A stretch of 5,963 nucleotides of DNA from Oscillospiraceae bacterium. GTDB lineage: Bacteria; Bacillota; Clostridia; Oscillospirales; Acutalibacteraceae. The stretch is from positions 1 to 5,963 of the forward strand of contig WREG01000133.1 of NCBI GenBank assembly GCA_009779455.1, given 5' to 3'. Positions 1 through 5,353 of the stretch are shown in pieces; position 1 is the first letter of the stretch; every line of letters begins with the position of its first letter. The notes beneath the pieces were generated by a model. It was not told the DNA's origin. It saw nothing but the letters and a program-made list of their open reading frames with translations, and ran no database searches. The position numbers and the translations under genes were made by a program.

Positions 1-36
1 AACCGGGGGTTTTGGGTCTTTTTGTTTTTTTGCCAT
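1..36 (-). CDS. N-terminus of an unidentified protein (partial, runs off the left edge)
   Basis: Only the first 12 codons are inside the window, reading MAKKQKDPKPPV from an ATG at 36-34. The start is supported by a Shine-Dalgarno sequence AAGGTGG at 47-41, four bases upstream of the ATG, and by a well-formed promoter further upstream at 97-125. The visible residues are lysine- and proline-rich and hydrophilic, with no signal peptide or membrane segment yet. The gene follows mltG on the same strand, with 139 nt between the mltG stop and this start, and probably has its own transcript. There is too little sequence to name a family, and I do not guess a function. Confidence 0.7.
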   Translation of the reverse strand, partial: MAKKQKDPKPPV

Positions 37-96
37 TAAACCACCTTTTTCTTTAAATTATTTTTACATATTTAATGAAAAATACTCAATAAAAAA

Positions 97-125
97 ATCA
101 TATCATATCCGGCCAACAAAATCAA
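97..125 (-). promoter_or_regulatory. Predicted housekeeping sigma promoter for the gene starting at 36
   Basis: On the minus strand there is a -35 box TTGATT (125-120), a 17-base spacer and a -10 box TATGAT (102-97). A second overlapping TATGAT lies at 107-102 but gives a worse spacing. Transcription would start near 90, leaving a leader of about 54 nt that contains the AAGGTGG ribosome-binding site. The rest of the 37-175 spacer is very AT-rich. It holds an imperfect A/T-only palindrome (about 131-157) and no GC-rich terminator, so some read-through from mltG is also possible. Confidence 0.6.
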
Positions 126-175
126 GCAAAAATTAATATATATAATATATATATTTTGCACAAAACCTAATAAAT

Positions 176-1690
176 TTAGTTGCTGCTGTTATTCACCCTC
201 TGAACGGCAAGCCCGTTCTGGTAATGCTCCGCATCCGTCACCGCGTAATAAACCTTTCGGTTTACGTCGTGGCGGAAGAACATATATTTTGTTTTTTCCG
301 GTTTAAGGACGGATTCTATGGCGGCGTTGCCCGGGTTGCATATCGGCCCTGCCGGCAAATCCTCGACTATATACGTATCATAACGGTTTGAAAGCTCCGT
401 TATCCGCTGTGGCGCAAGCCTGCCTTCGGGGACTTTCGGGATATACGATTTTGTGGCGTCGCATTCGAGCCTTTTAAAAAGCCCTGTTTTATTGTTTATG
501 CGGTTTTGAAGGATTCCCGAAATTGTTTTCATTTCTTTTGTGTTTGCGCTTTCCCTTTCAATAATGGCCGCAAGCGTTATTGCGTCGTCTATCGAATAGC
601 CCATATCGTCCGCCAGCTTTTGATAGTCTTCCGTCCATTTGTTCCTGAAGTTGTCCAAAAACCGTTTAATAGCCAAATAGGGGTTTTCCCCTATATAAAA
701 CTCATAGGTGTCCGGGTAAAGGTAGCCTTCCAAAAGCTGGTATCTGTCCTGTTTGTTCGGGACGGCCGCAAGGAAAGGGTAGTCCTTTGTGAAATCCTTT
801 TCCTCGATGGTCTTGTACAGGTTGGCGGCGGAGCAGACGCCGTTTTTGTCGAGTTTTTCGATTATCTGGTCAATCGTATAGCCTTCGGGGAAGGTTATCA
901 TTATGCTTTTGGACGACGTGCTTGTGGATTTCAGCCTGCTTAACATACCCTCAAGCCCCATGCTCGGCGACAGGTCGTATATGCCCTCAATATATTCCGC
1001 TTCGTCAATTTTCAGAAATTTTATCGCCAAATTGCAGAATTGCTCATTCTTTATAAGGCTGTTGTCTTTAAGTATTGATATTATTTCAGATGTGGCAAGC
1101 TTTTCGTCGATAGATACCGTTATAAGCTCGTTTGTCCTGTTAATCGCAAAAATGTCGTTTATGCAGGAAATGGCGGCGATGCTTGCCGCCATAGCGGCTG
1201 CAACCACGAAAATCATGATGATCACAGTAGTGAGGAGGCTTCTGTAAACGTTTCTGTTATTGCTTTTTTTTGGCCTTTTTTCAGCGTTTTTCGGCGCTTC
1301 CCTTGCGGGCGGTTTTCGTTCGGGCGCGGGCGCAGGCGCGTTTTGAGGCGCACGGAGTATAGACCTGCCCTGCGGCCGTTCGTTTTCCCCGCCGCTGACG
1401 GTCGGCCCCTGTTTGCCCCGGGGGATATAGGTGCCGTTTATATATCTGTTGTCATCCGCAGACCTTTCGGGACGGAGGATGCCGCTGCTTCTGCTTATGG
1501 GGATATTCCCCCTGTTCGGGTCGGATGTGGGCACGGGGTCGAACCTCCTTGTGTTGGCCGGGGCGCTTTTAGGCGCTGCGGGCTTTTTCCCCGCGGAATT
1601 CATTCCGCCGGGGCCTGCCGTGCTCCGTCCGTCCGTCCGGCCGGCGGGCTTCCGCTCATTTTGGTTTTTATTGTTTTTCTTTTCGTCCAT
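176..1690 (-). CDS. mltG: Endolytic murein transglycosylase MltG (YceG family)
   Basis: MltG is a membrane-anchored lytic transglycosylase that cleaves newly made glycan strands and so helps set their length. The 504-residue product has three parts. A disordered Pro/Ala/Lys/Arg-rich cytoplasmic tail spans about 1-147, one transmembrane helix about 152-178, and an extracellular YceG domain follows. Visible signatures are EGYLYPDTYEF (321-331), AAIIERES (374-381) with Glu378 matching the catalytic glutamate of E. coli MltG (E218), LECDATKSY (408-416), and the C-terminal DLPAGPICNPG block (444-454) followed by AIESVLKP. The tail is long compared with E. coli MltG; long tails also occur in some Gram-positive homologues. 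The ATG at 1690 follows the cyclo-ligase stop by 21 nt. Its ribosome-binding site is weak (AGGAAACGAG at 1711-1702, rather far), so it may depend on coupling to upstream translation. The family call is secure; the exact start is less so. Confidence 0.95.
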   Translation of the reverse strand: MDEKKNNKNQNERKPAGRTDGRSTAGPGGMNSAGKKPAAPKSAPANTRRFDPVPTSDPNRGNIPISRSSGILRPERSADDNRYINGTYIPRGKQGPTVSGGENERPQGRSILRAPQNAPAPAPERKPPAREAPKNAEKRPKKSNNRNVYRSLLTTVIIMIFVVAAAMAASIAAISCINDIFAINRTNELITVSIDEKLATSEIISILKDNSLIKNEQFCNLAIKFLKIDEAEYIEGIYDLSPSMGLEGMLSRLKSTSTSSKSIMITFPEGYTIDQIIEKLDKNGVCSAANLYKTIEEKDFTKDYPFLAAVPNKQDRYQLLEGYLYPDTYEFYIGENPYLAIKRFLDNFRNKWTEDYQKLADDMGYSIDDAITLAAIIERESANTKEMKTISGILQNRINNKTGLFKRLECDATKSYIPKVPEGRLAPQRITELSNRYDTYIVEDLPAGPICNPGNAAIESVLKPEKTKYMFFRHDVNRKVYYAVTDAEHYQNGLAVQRVNNSSN

Positions 1691-1711
1691 AATAATTAAA
1701 TCTCGTTTCCT

Positions 1712-2299
1712 TTAAATGTAAATTATCCCGTCCTCCGTAATAATAAGCGAAACCCGCTTATCATACCGTCCGTGGGGCAGCCCTTCCCCCGATAGGCATG
1801 AGGTATGGCACAGGCCTATCGGCATTCCGTTAAAATTTGACAGAAAACGGTCATAATACCCTTTGCCGTATCCTAAACGGTATCCGTTTTTGTCAAACGC
1901 GAGAGCGGGGACTATGCAGACGCCACCCTCTGAAAGGCTGTATTTTTCGCATTTTTGCATATCCGGCTCCAAGACCCCTAAATTGCTTTCTTCAAAGTCC
2001 TCAAGGGAATTTATGATATAAAAATCCATATCCCTTGTCCCGGGGACGCAACGCGGGGCCGCGACGGTTTTCCGCATTGAAAACGCCGTTTCAATTATTT
2101 CAAATGTATTTACCTCGCGTTTCATCGAAACATAAACAAGAATATTTTTTTCGTCCCTGAAAAGATGCGTATTAAGCAATTTGTTTTGTATTTTTTTATC
2201 AAGCCTGTTTTTTTCCGATTCGGGCAGCGAATCCCTGTATTCTTTATAAAATTTCCTGAGAACGGTTTTTTGCGGGCGCAAATCTTTTACTGCTTCCAA
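1712..2299 (-). CDS. 5-formyltetrahydrofolate cyclo-ligase (MTHFS family, TTG start)
   Basis: Predicted to convert 5-formyltetrahydrofolate to 5,10-methenyltetrahydrofolate with ATP (EC 6.3.3.2), returning a storage or inhibitory folate to the cytosolic one-carbon pool. The 195-residue length is usual for the family (YgfA in E. coli, YqgN in B. subtilis). Signatures are a basic N-terminal helix (QKTVLRKFYKEYRDSL, 10-25), the strand ILVYVSMKREVNT (53-65), and the hallmark PALAFDKNGYRLGYGKGYYD (131-150), the ATP/folate-binding loop. A C-terminal HGRYDKRVSLIITEDG segment (176-191) is also typical. The start is TTG at 2299, chosen because GGAGGG lies seven bases upstream and the next internal ATG would remove the N-terminal helix. 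It overlaps the DJ-1 stop by 13 nt, which implies translational coupling. The family is clear; in vivo substrate was not tested. Confidence 0.93.
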   Translation of the reverse strand: MEAVKDLRPQKTVLRKFYKEYRDSLPESEKNRLDKKIQNKLLNTHLFRDEKNILVYVSMKREVNTFEIIETAFSMRKTVAAPRCVPGTRDMDFYIINSLEDFEESNLGVLEPDMQKCEKYSLSEGGVCIVPALAFDKNGYRLGYGKGYYDRFLSNFNGMPIGLCHTSCLSGEGLPHGRYDKRVSLIITEDGIIYI

Positions 2300-2832
2300 T
2301 ATACAGCCCTCCGTATCTCATCCGCTTTTTCGCTTCCTTTAAGGTATTTTATTATTTCGAGGGAAAAGCTCACAGCGGTCCCCGCGCTTTTTGAAGTTAT
2401 TATATTGCCGTCTTTTACCGTATCCGCGCCGCCTATGGCAGCGCCGCGCAGAAATTTTTCATAAGACGGGTAGCAAACCGCTTTTTTCCCTTCCAATATT
2501 CCAATTTCCCCTAAAATCGAAGGCGCGGCGCAAATGGCGGCGATCATCAAATTGTTTTTATACGCGAAATCAATAAATTTACGCACGACCGCGCTGTTTT
2601 TCAGGTTTTCCGTACCCGGCATCCCCCCGGGCAGTATTATGCCGTCAAGGCTGCCGCTGAATTCCGCTTCGGATTCCTCAAAATCGCAGTCCACCTTTAT
2701 ATTGTGGGCGCCCTCTACCGTTTTGCCGCCGATCCCGACGGTAAAAACCTCAACGCCGCCCCTGCGGAGCAGGTCGAGCGGGGTTATGGCCTCTATTTCT
2801 TCAAAGCCGGGAGCTATGAATTCGCATATCAT
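2287..2832 (-). CDS. DJ-1/PfpI (ThiJ, YajL-like) family protein
   Basis: A small cytoplasmic DJ-1 superfamily protein of 181 residues. Members are variously reported as glyoxalase III, protein or nucleotide deglycase, or oxidation sensors, so no reaction is assigned here. Visible marks, numbered from the ATG at 2832, are MICEFIAPGFEEIEA at the N-terminus with Glu14 in the place of DJ-1 Glu18, the LPGGMPGTENL loop (67-77), and the nucleophile elbow AAICAAPSIL (98-107) with Cys101 equivalent to DJ-1 Cys106. The reading frame also opens with a TTG at 2841, but the only purine-rich site (GAAAGG, 2849-2844) is just two bases from it. The ATG is 11 bases away and gives the spacing between Met and GFEEIEA usual for the family, so I prefer it. 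The gene follows the GNAT gene closely, the GNAT stop codon overlapping this ribosome-binding site. Confidence 0.92.
   Translation of the reverse strand: MICEFIAPGFEEIEAITPLDLLRRGGVEVFTVGIGGKTVEGAHNIKVDCDFEESEAEFSGSLDGIILPGGMPGTENLKNSAVVRKFIDFAYKNNLMIAAICAAPSILGEIGILEGKKAVCYPSYEKFLRGAAIGGADTVKDGNIITSKSAGTAVSFSLEIIKYLKGSEKADEIRRAVYWKQ
2307..2312 (-). promoter_or_regulatory. Strong ribosome-binding site that decides the TTG start of the cyclo-ligase
   Basis: GGAGGG on the minus strand (2312-2307) sits seven bases before TTG at 2299 and lies inside the last codons of the DJ-1 gene. No ATG or GTG lies at a comparable distance in this frame, so the site favours TTG initiation. Confidence 0.75.
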
Positions 2833-2847
2833 CAGGATCAAAACCTT

Positions 2848-3711
2848 TCATTCAAGCGTAATGCCAAGATATGGATGAGGGCTTTTTTGAAGGGATTGCT
2901 TTAATTCTTCCGAAAGCGGCAAAATCATACCGCCGTCGGCGATGCAACGCTCTTGTATATCTATACCATAATTTTCTATATCATATAAACCGCAGGGCAG
3001 GCGGATTTCAAATGAATCTGCGGGGATATCGTTTAAAAGGGTTGCAATATCGGCAAAATCCCCCGCAACGCTTGCCGCCTCGTTGATGAACGCCCTGCCG
3101 TCTTTTATATGTCCGTAGATATACGCGCTGTTATTGCTTAAAATAAAACCGTTATATGCTTTAAGTTGGCAAAAAAGGAATTCGGCGGCATTTTCACGCC
3201 ATGTAATATAAGGCCGCCCCGCTATGTTTAAAGAATTTTCGCGTATTTTTATAAATTCAGAAGCAGAAAGCCCCGGTGCGGTTCGCACCCGTGTATTTAC
3301 GATAAAACCCTTCGCCGATTTTTCGATTATCGCTTTTTCCGTCTTGAAAACAGGCCGATACCCGAATTTGGAGTAATAATGATAAAGCTTTTCAGCAGCC
3401 GGATATAGCGAGATAAAATCGGCGTTTTTCGATTCCGCAATATTTTCCGCTTTTCCGAGAAGCCGCTCCATATGCCCTTTGCGCCGGTGTTCGGGGAGCG
3501 TCGCGGCGGCGTAAACATATAACCCGTTATAAATTTTGCCGTCTATGTTAAGCTTGTTTTCCAATAGATATAAAACCGACATGGTTTTCCCGCCCGATTT
3601 TTCGGTCAATGTTAATTCGTCCTTTTGCAGCAGCCCGAAAAATTTATCAATGACCGCCCTGTCATCAAAAAAAACGGCTTCCCACAAATTTTTTAGTTCG
3701 TTATGCCCCAT
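2848..3711 (-). CDS. GNAT-family N-acetyltransferase, probable two-domain (Eis-like) type
   Basis: Predicted cytoplasmic acyl-CoA-dependent N-acyltransferase of 287 residues; the acceptor is unknown. The N-terminal half carries the GNAT core: strand LYVYAAATLPEHRRKGH (64-80), where R76-R-K-G-H-M81 forms the acetyl-CoA pyrophosphate-binding loop, then helix MERLLGKAENIA. The YYSKFGYRPVF segment (112-122) is the classic GNAT motif B end. Residues from about 145 to 287 look like a second, degenerate GNAT-type domain that includes SAYIYGHIKDGRAFINE (195-211), as in Acetyltransf_9/Eis-like proteins, although Eis itself is longer. The ATG at 3711 is preceded by AGGG (3721-3718) six bases upstream, which lies within the GGGATTAG repeat of the spacer. 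It follows the COG4866 gene by 66 nt, and both are GNAT-fold proteins. Fold assignment is good; specificity is unassigned. Confidence 0.85.
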   Translation of the reverse strand: MGHNELKNLWEAVFFDDRAVIDKFFGLLQKDELTLTEKSGGKTMSVLYLLENKLNIDGKIYNGLYVYAAATLPEHRRKGHMERLLGKAENIAESKNADFISLYPAAEKLYHYYSKFGYRPVFKTEKAIIEKSAKGFIVNTRVRTAPGLSASEFIKIRENSLNIAGRPYITWRENAAEFLFCQLKAYNGFILSNNSAYIYGHIKDGRAFINEAASVAGDFADIATLLNDIPADSFEIRLPCGLYDIENYGIDIQERCIADGGMILPLSEELKQSLQKSPHPYLGITLE

Positions 3712-3777
3712 CCTAATCCCTGATTCTTATCCCGATAAACCGGAAACCCTACGGGCTAATCCCTAATCCCTGCGGCT
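3712..3777 (-). repeat. G-rich GGGATTAG repeats in the spacer upstream of the GNAT gene
   Basis: The 66-nt gap between the COG4866 and GNAT genes contains, on the coding (minus) strand, AGGGATTAGGGATTAG (3771-3756) and AGGGATTAGG (3721-3712) running directly into the ATG. A GTAGGG and a CGGGAT lie between them. The 12-mer AGGGATTAGGAT at the GNAT start is repeated exactly at 5143-5154. The copy next to the ATG provides the AGGG Shine-Dalgarno. No promoter or terminator is visible in this gap, so the two genes are probably co-transcribed. Confidence 0.6.
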
Positions 3778-4677
3778 CTAGACGCGAGCTATAGCGTTGT
3801 ATTTTTCCAGCAAAACAACCGGATGATACGAAAGTTTCGATTTCCTCAACCCCTCGTTACCCACGTCGTCCTCGCGATTTATGTATTCATATTTGTCTTT
3901 CAGCATTAAAGCGAATTTGTTGTTTATGACGGGGTAGGCGTCCTCCGCTTCGGGCAGGGTTTTTTCGAAATGCGTCAAAAAAGTTGAGCCGTTTTGCTCT
4001 TCCCCGATTGTGAAAGCGGCGGGTTTTCCGTCCGCCTTTAAAATAATGCCGCAAAACCCGAGCCTTTCATAATTGTCAAAAGAGCGTTTCAGCGCGTCAA
4101 GCTCGTCCGCGAAATTATAATCCCCGTCGCCGCCGTTTTTCCCCTCGGCCCATTTTTCGGCAATATCAAGGCATTCCGCCATATTGCCTTGATTGATGAC
4201 CTCAACCGCGATATCATAGGATTTCCCGAAACGGGAAATATGGTTCCTTTTTGAGTGGTATTTGCGCCCCGAAAGCAGGGCCAGGTCGCTTGCCAGGTAG
4301 ATGTAGTCAAAAAAGCCCCTGTTTTCTTTATATTCAAAATTATCATGGATTTCCGGGCATTCATTCTTTAATTTTTCGATATCTTCAAGGGTAATCCCGA
4401 ACATCCTGAATTTTGCGCCGTTCGCTTCCGCGTCTGCCTTCATAAGCCCTGCCGCTTCCCCGAGGTCGCCCTTGCCCGCGGGCATAGCGTATGCCAAACC
4501 GTATTTTTCCCCCCTGTACAGGAGAAAATCCTTGTGTCTGCATATTTTCCCTTTAAACGAGCGCGCCCAAATATATTGCGTGCCGAAACTGTTTGAACAG
4601 CCCGCGAGGCCGGAAATTTTATAAAGTTCGCTTGCCCACTCTTTATCGTCTATCGTCATTTCTTTAAATTCCAACAT
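3778..4677 (-). CDS. COG4866/DUF2156 family protein (phosphatidylglycerol lysyltransferase C-terminal-like domain)
   Basis: A 299-residue soluble protein of the DUF2156 family (PF09924, the GNAT-like catalytic fold found at the C-terminus of MprF lysyl-phosphatidylglycerol synthases). It has no transmembrane helices, unlike MprF, so it is a stand-alone cytosolic member. Family hallmarks are YIYLASDLALLSGRKYHSKR (125-144) continuing NHISRF, THFEK (235-239), AYPVINNKFA (247-256), and the near-C-terminal block INREDDVGNEGLRKSKLSY (266-284). The fold suggests transfer of an acyl or aminoacyl group, possibly from aminoacyl-tRNA, but no substrate is established for COG4866 proteins. ATG at 4677 begins six bases after the cupin stop codon; its ribosome-binding site is weak (AAGTGTAAGA), which suggests translational coupling. 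It ends in TAG. The gene sits between a cupin and a GNAT protein. The family call is firm; the function is open. Confidence 0.9.
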   Translation of the reverse strand: MLEFKEMTIDDKEWASELYKISGLAGCSNSFGTQYIWARSFKGKICRHKDFLLYRGEKYGLAYAMPAGKGDLGEAAGLMKADAEANGAKFRMFGITLEDIEKLKNECPEIHDNFEYKENRGFFDYIYLASDLALLSGRKYHSKRNHISRFGKSYDIAVEVINQGNMAECLDIAEKWAEGKNGGDGDYNFADELDALKRSFDNYERLGFCGIILKADGKPAAFTIGEEQNGSTFLTHFEKTLPEAEDAYPVINNKFALMLKDKYEYINREDDVGNEGLRKSKLSYHPVVLLEKYNAIARV

Positions 4678-4683
4678 AAAATC

Positions 4684-5031
4684 TTACACTTTCAAAATAA
4701 TCGCAAACAATTTCAACATCTTATCGGATTTATTGCAAACCGCGTGGGATTGCCCGTTTTTGCAGACCGCGCTCTCCCCGGCGTTCAATATGACCTCCGC
4801 CCCGTTGTCGTCGTATGCGGCGGAGCCTTCGAGGACATAAAAAATCTCTTCCTCGTTTTCGTGGGTATGCTTGCCTATTGAGGAACCCGGCTCAAAGGCC
4901 AAAACGGCGACAAGCCTTGACTTCCCGTCATAGTCGCCCTCGTCAAGAACGGAGGTGATTTTTACTTTTCCGTCGCCCCCGCGCATATTTTCCTTGATTG
5001 TTTCGGTCAGTTCCGAGCTTCTTTTAATCAA
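4684..5031 (-). CDS. Small single-domain cupin protein (TTG start)
   Basis: A 115-residue protein made almost entirely of one conserved beta-barrel cupin domain (Cupin_2 type). Cupin motif 1 fits exactly: G49-x5-H55-x-H57-x4-E62-x6-G69 (start GSSIGKHTHENEEE). The motif 2 remnant is GESAVCKNGQSHAVCN (85-100), with His96 and Asn100 kept but the usual proline replaced by Gly93. His55, His57, Glu62 and His96 are the expected metal ligands, so a bound divalent metal is likely; the reaction, if any, is unknown, and small cupins may be isomerases, dioxygenases or ligand sensors. The start is TTG at 5031, supported by GGAAAGGG (5048-5041) nine bases upstream and a good N-terminal match to similar cupins (MIKRSSELTETIKENMRGG). 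No in-frame ATG fits better. It is the first gene of the minus-strand cluster, directly downstream of the 5062-5090 promoter. Confidence 0.88.
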   Translation of the reverse strand: MIKRSSELTETIKENMRGGDGKVKITSVLDEGDYDGKSRLVAVLAFEPGSSIGKHTHENEEEIFYVLEGSAAYDDNGAEVILNAGESAVCKNGQSHAVCNKSDKMLKLFAIILKV

Positions 5032-5061
5032 AAAATCAATCCCTTTCCAGCATTGCCCATT

Positions 5062-5090
5062 ATTATAGCATATAAATTTATATTATGCAA
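5062..5090 (-). promoter_or_regulatory. Extended -10 promoter for the cupin-to-mltG cluster
   Basis: On the minus strand, TTGCAT (5090-5085), 17 bases, then TATAAT (5067-5062) with the extended -10 triplet TGC directly before it (5070-5068). The perfect -10 plus TGn compensates for the modest -35 box. Transcription would begin near 5055, giving a leader of about 25 nt that contains the GGAAAGGG ribosome-binding site. No comparable promoter was seen between the downstream genes, so this one may serve all six. Confidence 0.75.
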
Positions 5091-5104
5091 ATCATTAGGG
5101 GCTA

Positions 5105-5125
5105 ATTGTAATCATTTGTAACAAT
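5105..5125. promoter_or_regulatory. Possible operator: TTGTAA direct repeat inside an ATTGT/ACAAT inverted repeat
   Basis: TTGTAA occurs at 5106-5111 and again at 5116-5121, ten bases apart (one helical turn), and the whole is bounded by ATTGT (5105-5109) and ACAAT (5121-5125). It lies about 15 bases upstream of the -35 box of the cupin promoter, where an activator would bind. No known regulator is recognised, and the region is AT-rich enough for chance. Confidence 0.3.
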
Positions 5126-5129
5126 ATCA

Positions 5130-5164
5130 GGGGGTAGGGGATAGGGATTAGGATTTAGTGAGGG
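5130..5164 (+). repeat. G-rich GGGATTAG-type repeat with G-quadruplex potential
   Basis: Four G-runs are present on the plus strand: G5 (5130-5134), G4 (5137-5140), G3 (5144-5146) and G3 (5162-5164), with a GG at 5151-5152. The part AGGGATTAGGAT (5143-5154) matches exactly the sequence at the GNAT start on the other strand. Loops of 2 and 3 bases separate the first three runs; the last loop is 15 bases, so a three-tetrad quadruplex is possible but not ideal. Confidence 0.5.
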
Positions 5165-5172
5165 TTTTAAAT

Positions 5173-5202
5173 AAAAAAGGACGGCACGTCACTGCGCCGT
5201 CC
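5173..5202 (-). terminator. Intrinsic terminator on the minus strand
   Basis: Minus-strand RNA reads GGACGGC (5202-5196) and GCCGUCC (5185-5179), extended inward by G-U and C-G pairs to a 9-bp stem with a 6-base loop AGUGAC. It is followed immediately by six U residues (5178-5173). In the plus direction the T-run begins only 12 bases after the stem, so the element acts mainly on minus-strand transcription. No minus-strand protein gene lies upstream of it in the window, so it must end a non-coding transcript (see 5171-5318). Confidence 0.85.
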
Positions 5203-5261
5203 CTGCTATATGCATTTTTTTATTCAATTTCAACAACTTAAGGTAATTTATGATTCTTCCC

Positions 5262-5290
5262 GTAGGGGACGCCGAAACGGCGTCCCCTAC
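5262..5290. repeat. Perfect 13-bp palindrome (REP/MITE-like hairpin)
   Basis: GTAGGGGACGCCG (5262-5274), loop AAA, and CGGCGTCCCCTAC (5278-5290) form a perfect inverted repeat in AT-rich surroundings. There is no T-run on either side, so it is not a terminator. The sequence TCCC flanks it on both sides (5258-5261 and 5291-5294), compatible with a 4-bp target duplication but possibly chance. GTAGGGG...CCCCTAC ends resemble dispersed intergenic palindromes of many bacteria. Confidence 0.6.
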
Positions 5291-5324
5291 TCCCTTGCAT
5301 ATATAAATCCATTACGCTGCGCCA

Positions 5325-5353
5325 ATTATATCCTCAAAATAAAATTTTTTCAA
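5325..5353 (-). promoter_or_regulatory. Near-consensus minus-strand promoter for the candidate small RNA
   Basis: TTGAAA (5353-5348), an exact 17-base spacer and a perfect TATAAT (5330-5325) form one of the best promoters in the window. The predicted start is A5318. There is no downstream protein start before the terminator at 5202-5173. Confidence 0.75.

Larger units (their letters stand above)
5171..5318 (-). ncRNA. Candidate small non-coding RNA of about 148 nt
   Basis: A strong promoter (5325-5353) predicts a start at A5318, and an intrinsic terminator ends transcription around 5171, so both ends are marked by independent signals. The predicted RNA has a short 5' segment and a strong hairpin with a perfect 13-bp stem and UUU loop (5290-5262). 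A purine/AU-rich single-stranded stretch follows, then the terminator hairpin. UAUAUGCA (5303-5296) can pair with UGCAUAUA (5214-5207), closing a multibranch domain around the hairpin, and AAGG (5296-5293) can pair with CCUU (5243-5240) inside it, though these two pairings share position 5296. No conserved features of T-box, SAM or 6S RNA were recognised. The cupin promoter lies downstream of the terminator, so this could also be a prematurely terminated leader, but a stand-alone RNA fits better. The call is inference from signals, not homology. Confidence 0.5.

Noticed and set aside
131..160. A/T-only palindrome after mltG considered as a terminator
   Set aside because: The arms are imperfect and contain no G-C pairs, so the hairpin would be too weak; it also lies just upstream of a promoter.
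903..1715. Plus-strand frames of 94-118 codons opposite mltG
   Set aside because: They are antisense shadows of the MltG transmembrane and proline-rich regions; mltG itself has clear family motifs.
2839..2841. TTG at 2841 as start of the DJ-1 gene
   Set aside because: It lies only two bases from the GAAAGG site, too close for initiation; the ATG nine bases later gives the family's normal N-terminus.
5262..5290. The 13-bp palindrome considered as a bidirectional terminator
   Set aside because: Neither side carries a T-run; CCC or GGG-containing sequence follows the stem in both directions.
5238..5312. A 24-codon minus-strand reading frame (ATG 5312) inside the candidate small RNA
   Set aside because: There is no Shine-Dalgarno before the ATG and the frame runs through the perfect palindrome, whose translation (GRRFGVPY) is a structural by-product.
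5171..5318. Known RNA classes (6S RNA, T-box leader, SAM riboswitch)
   Set aside because: The ends do not pair into a 6S-type rod with a central bubble, no T-box AGGGUGG-type antiterminator block is present, and no riboswitch core was recognised; the terminator is followed by an independent promoter for the next gene.
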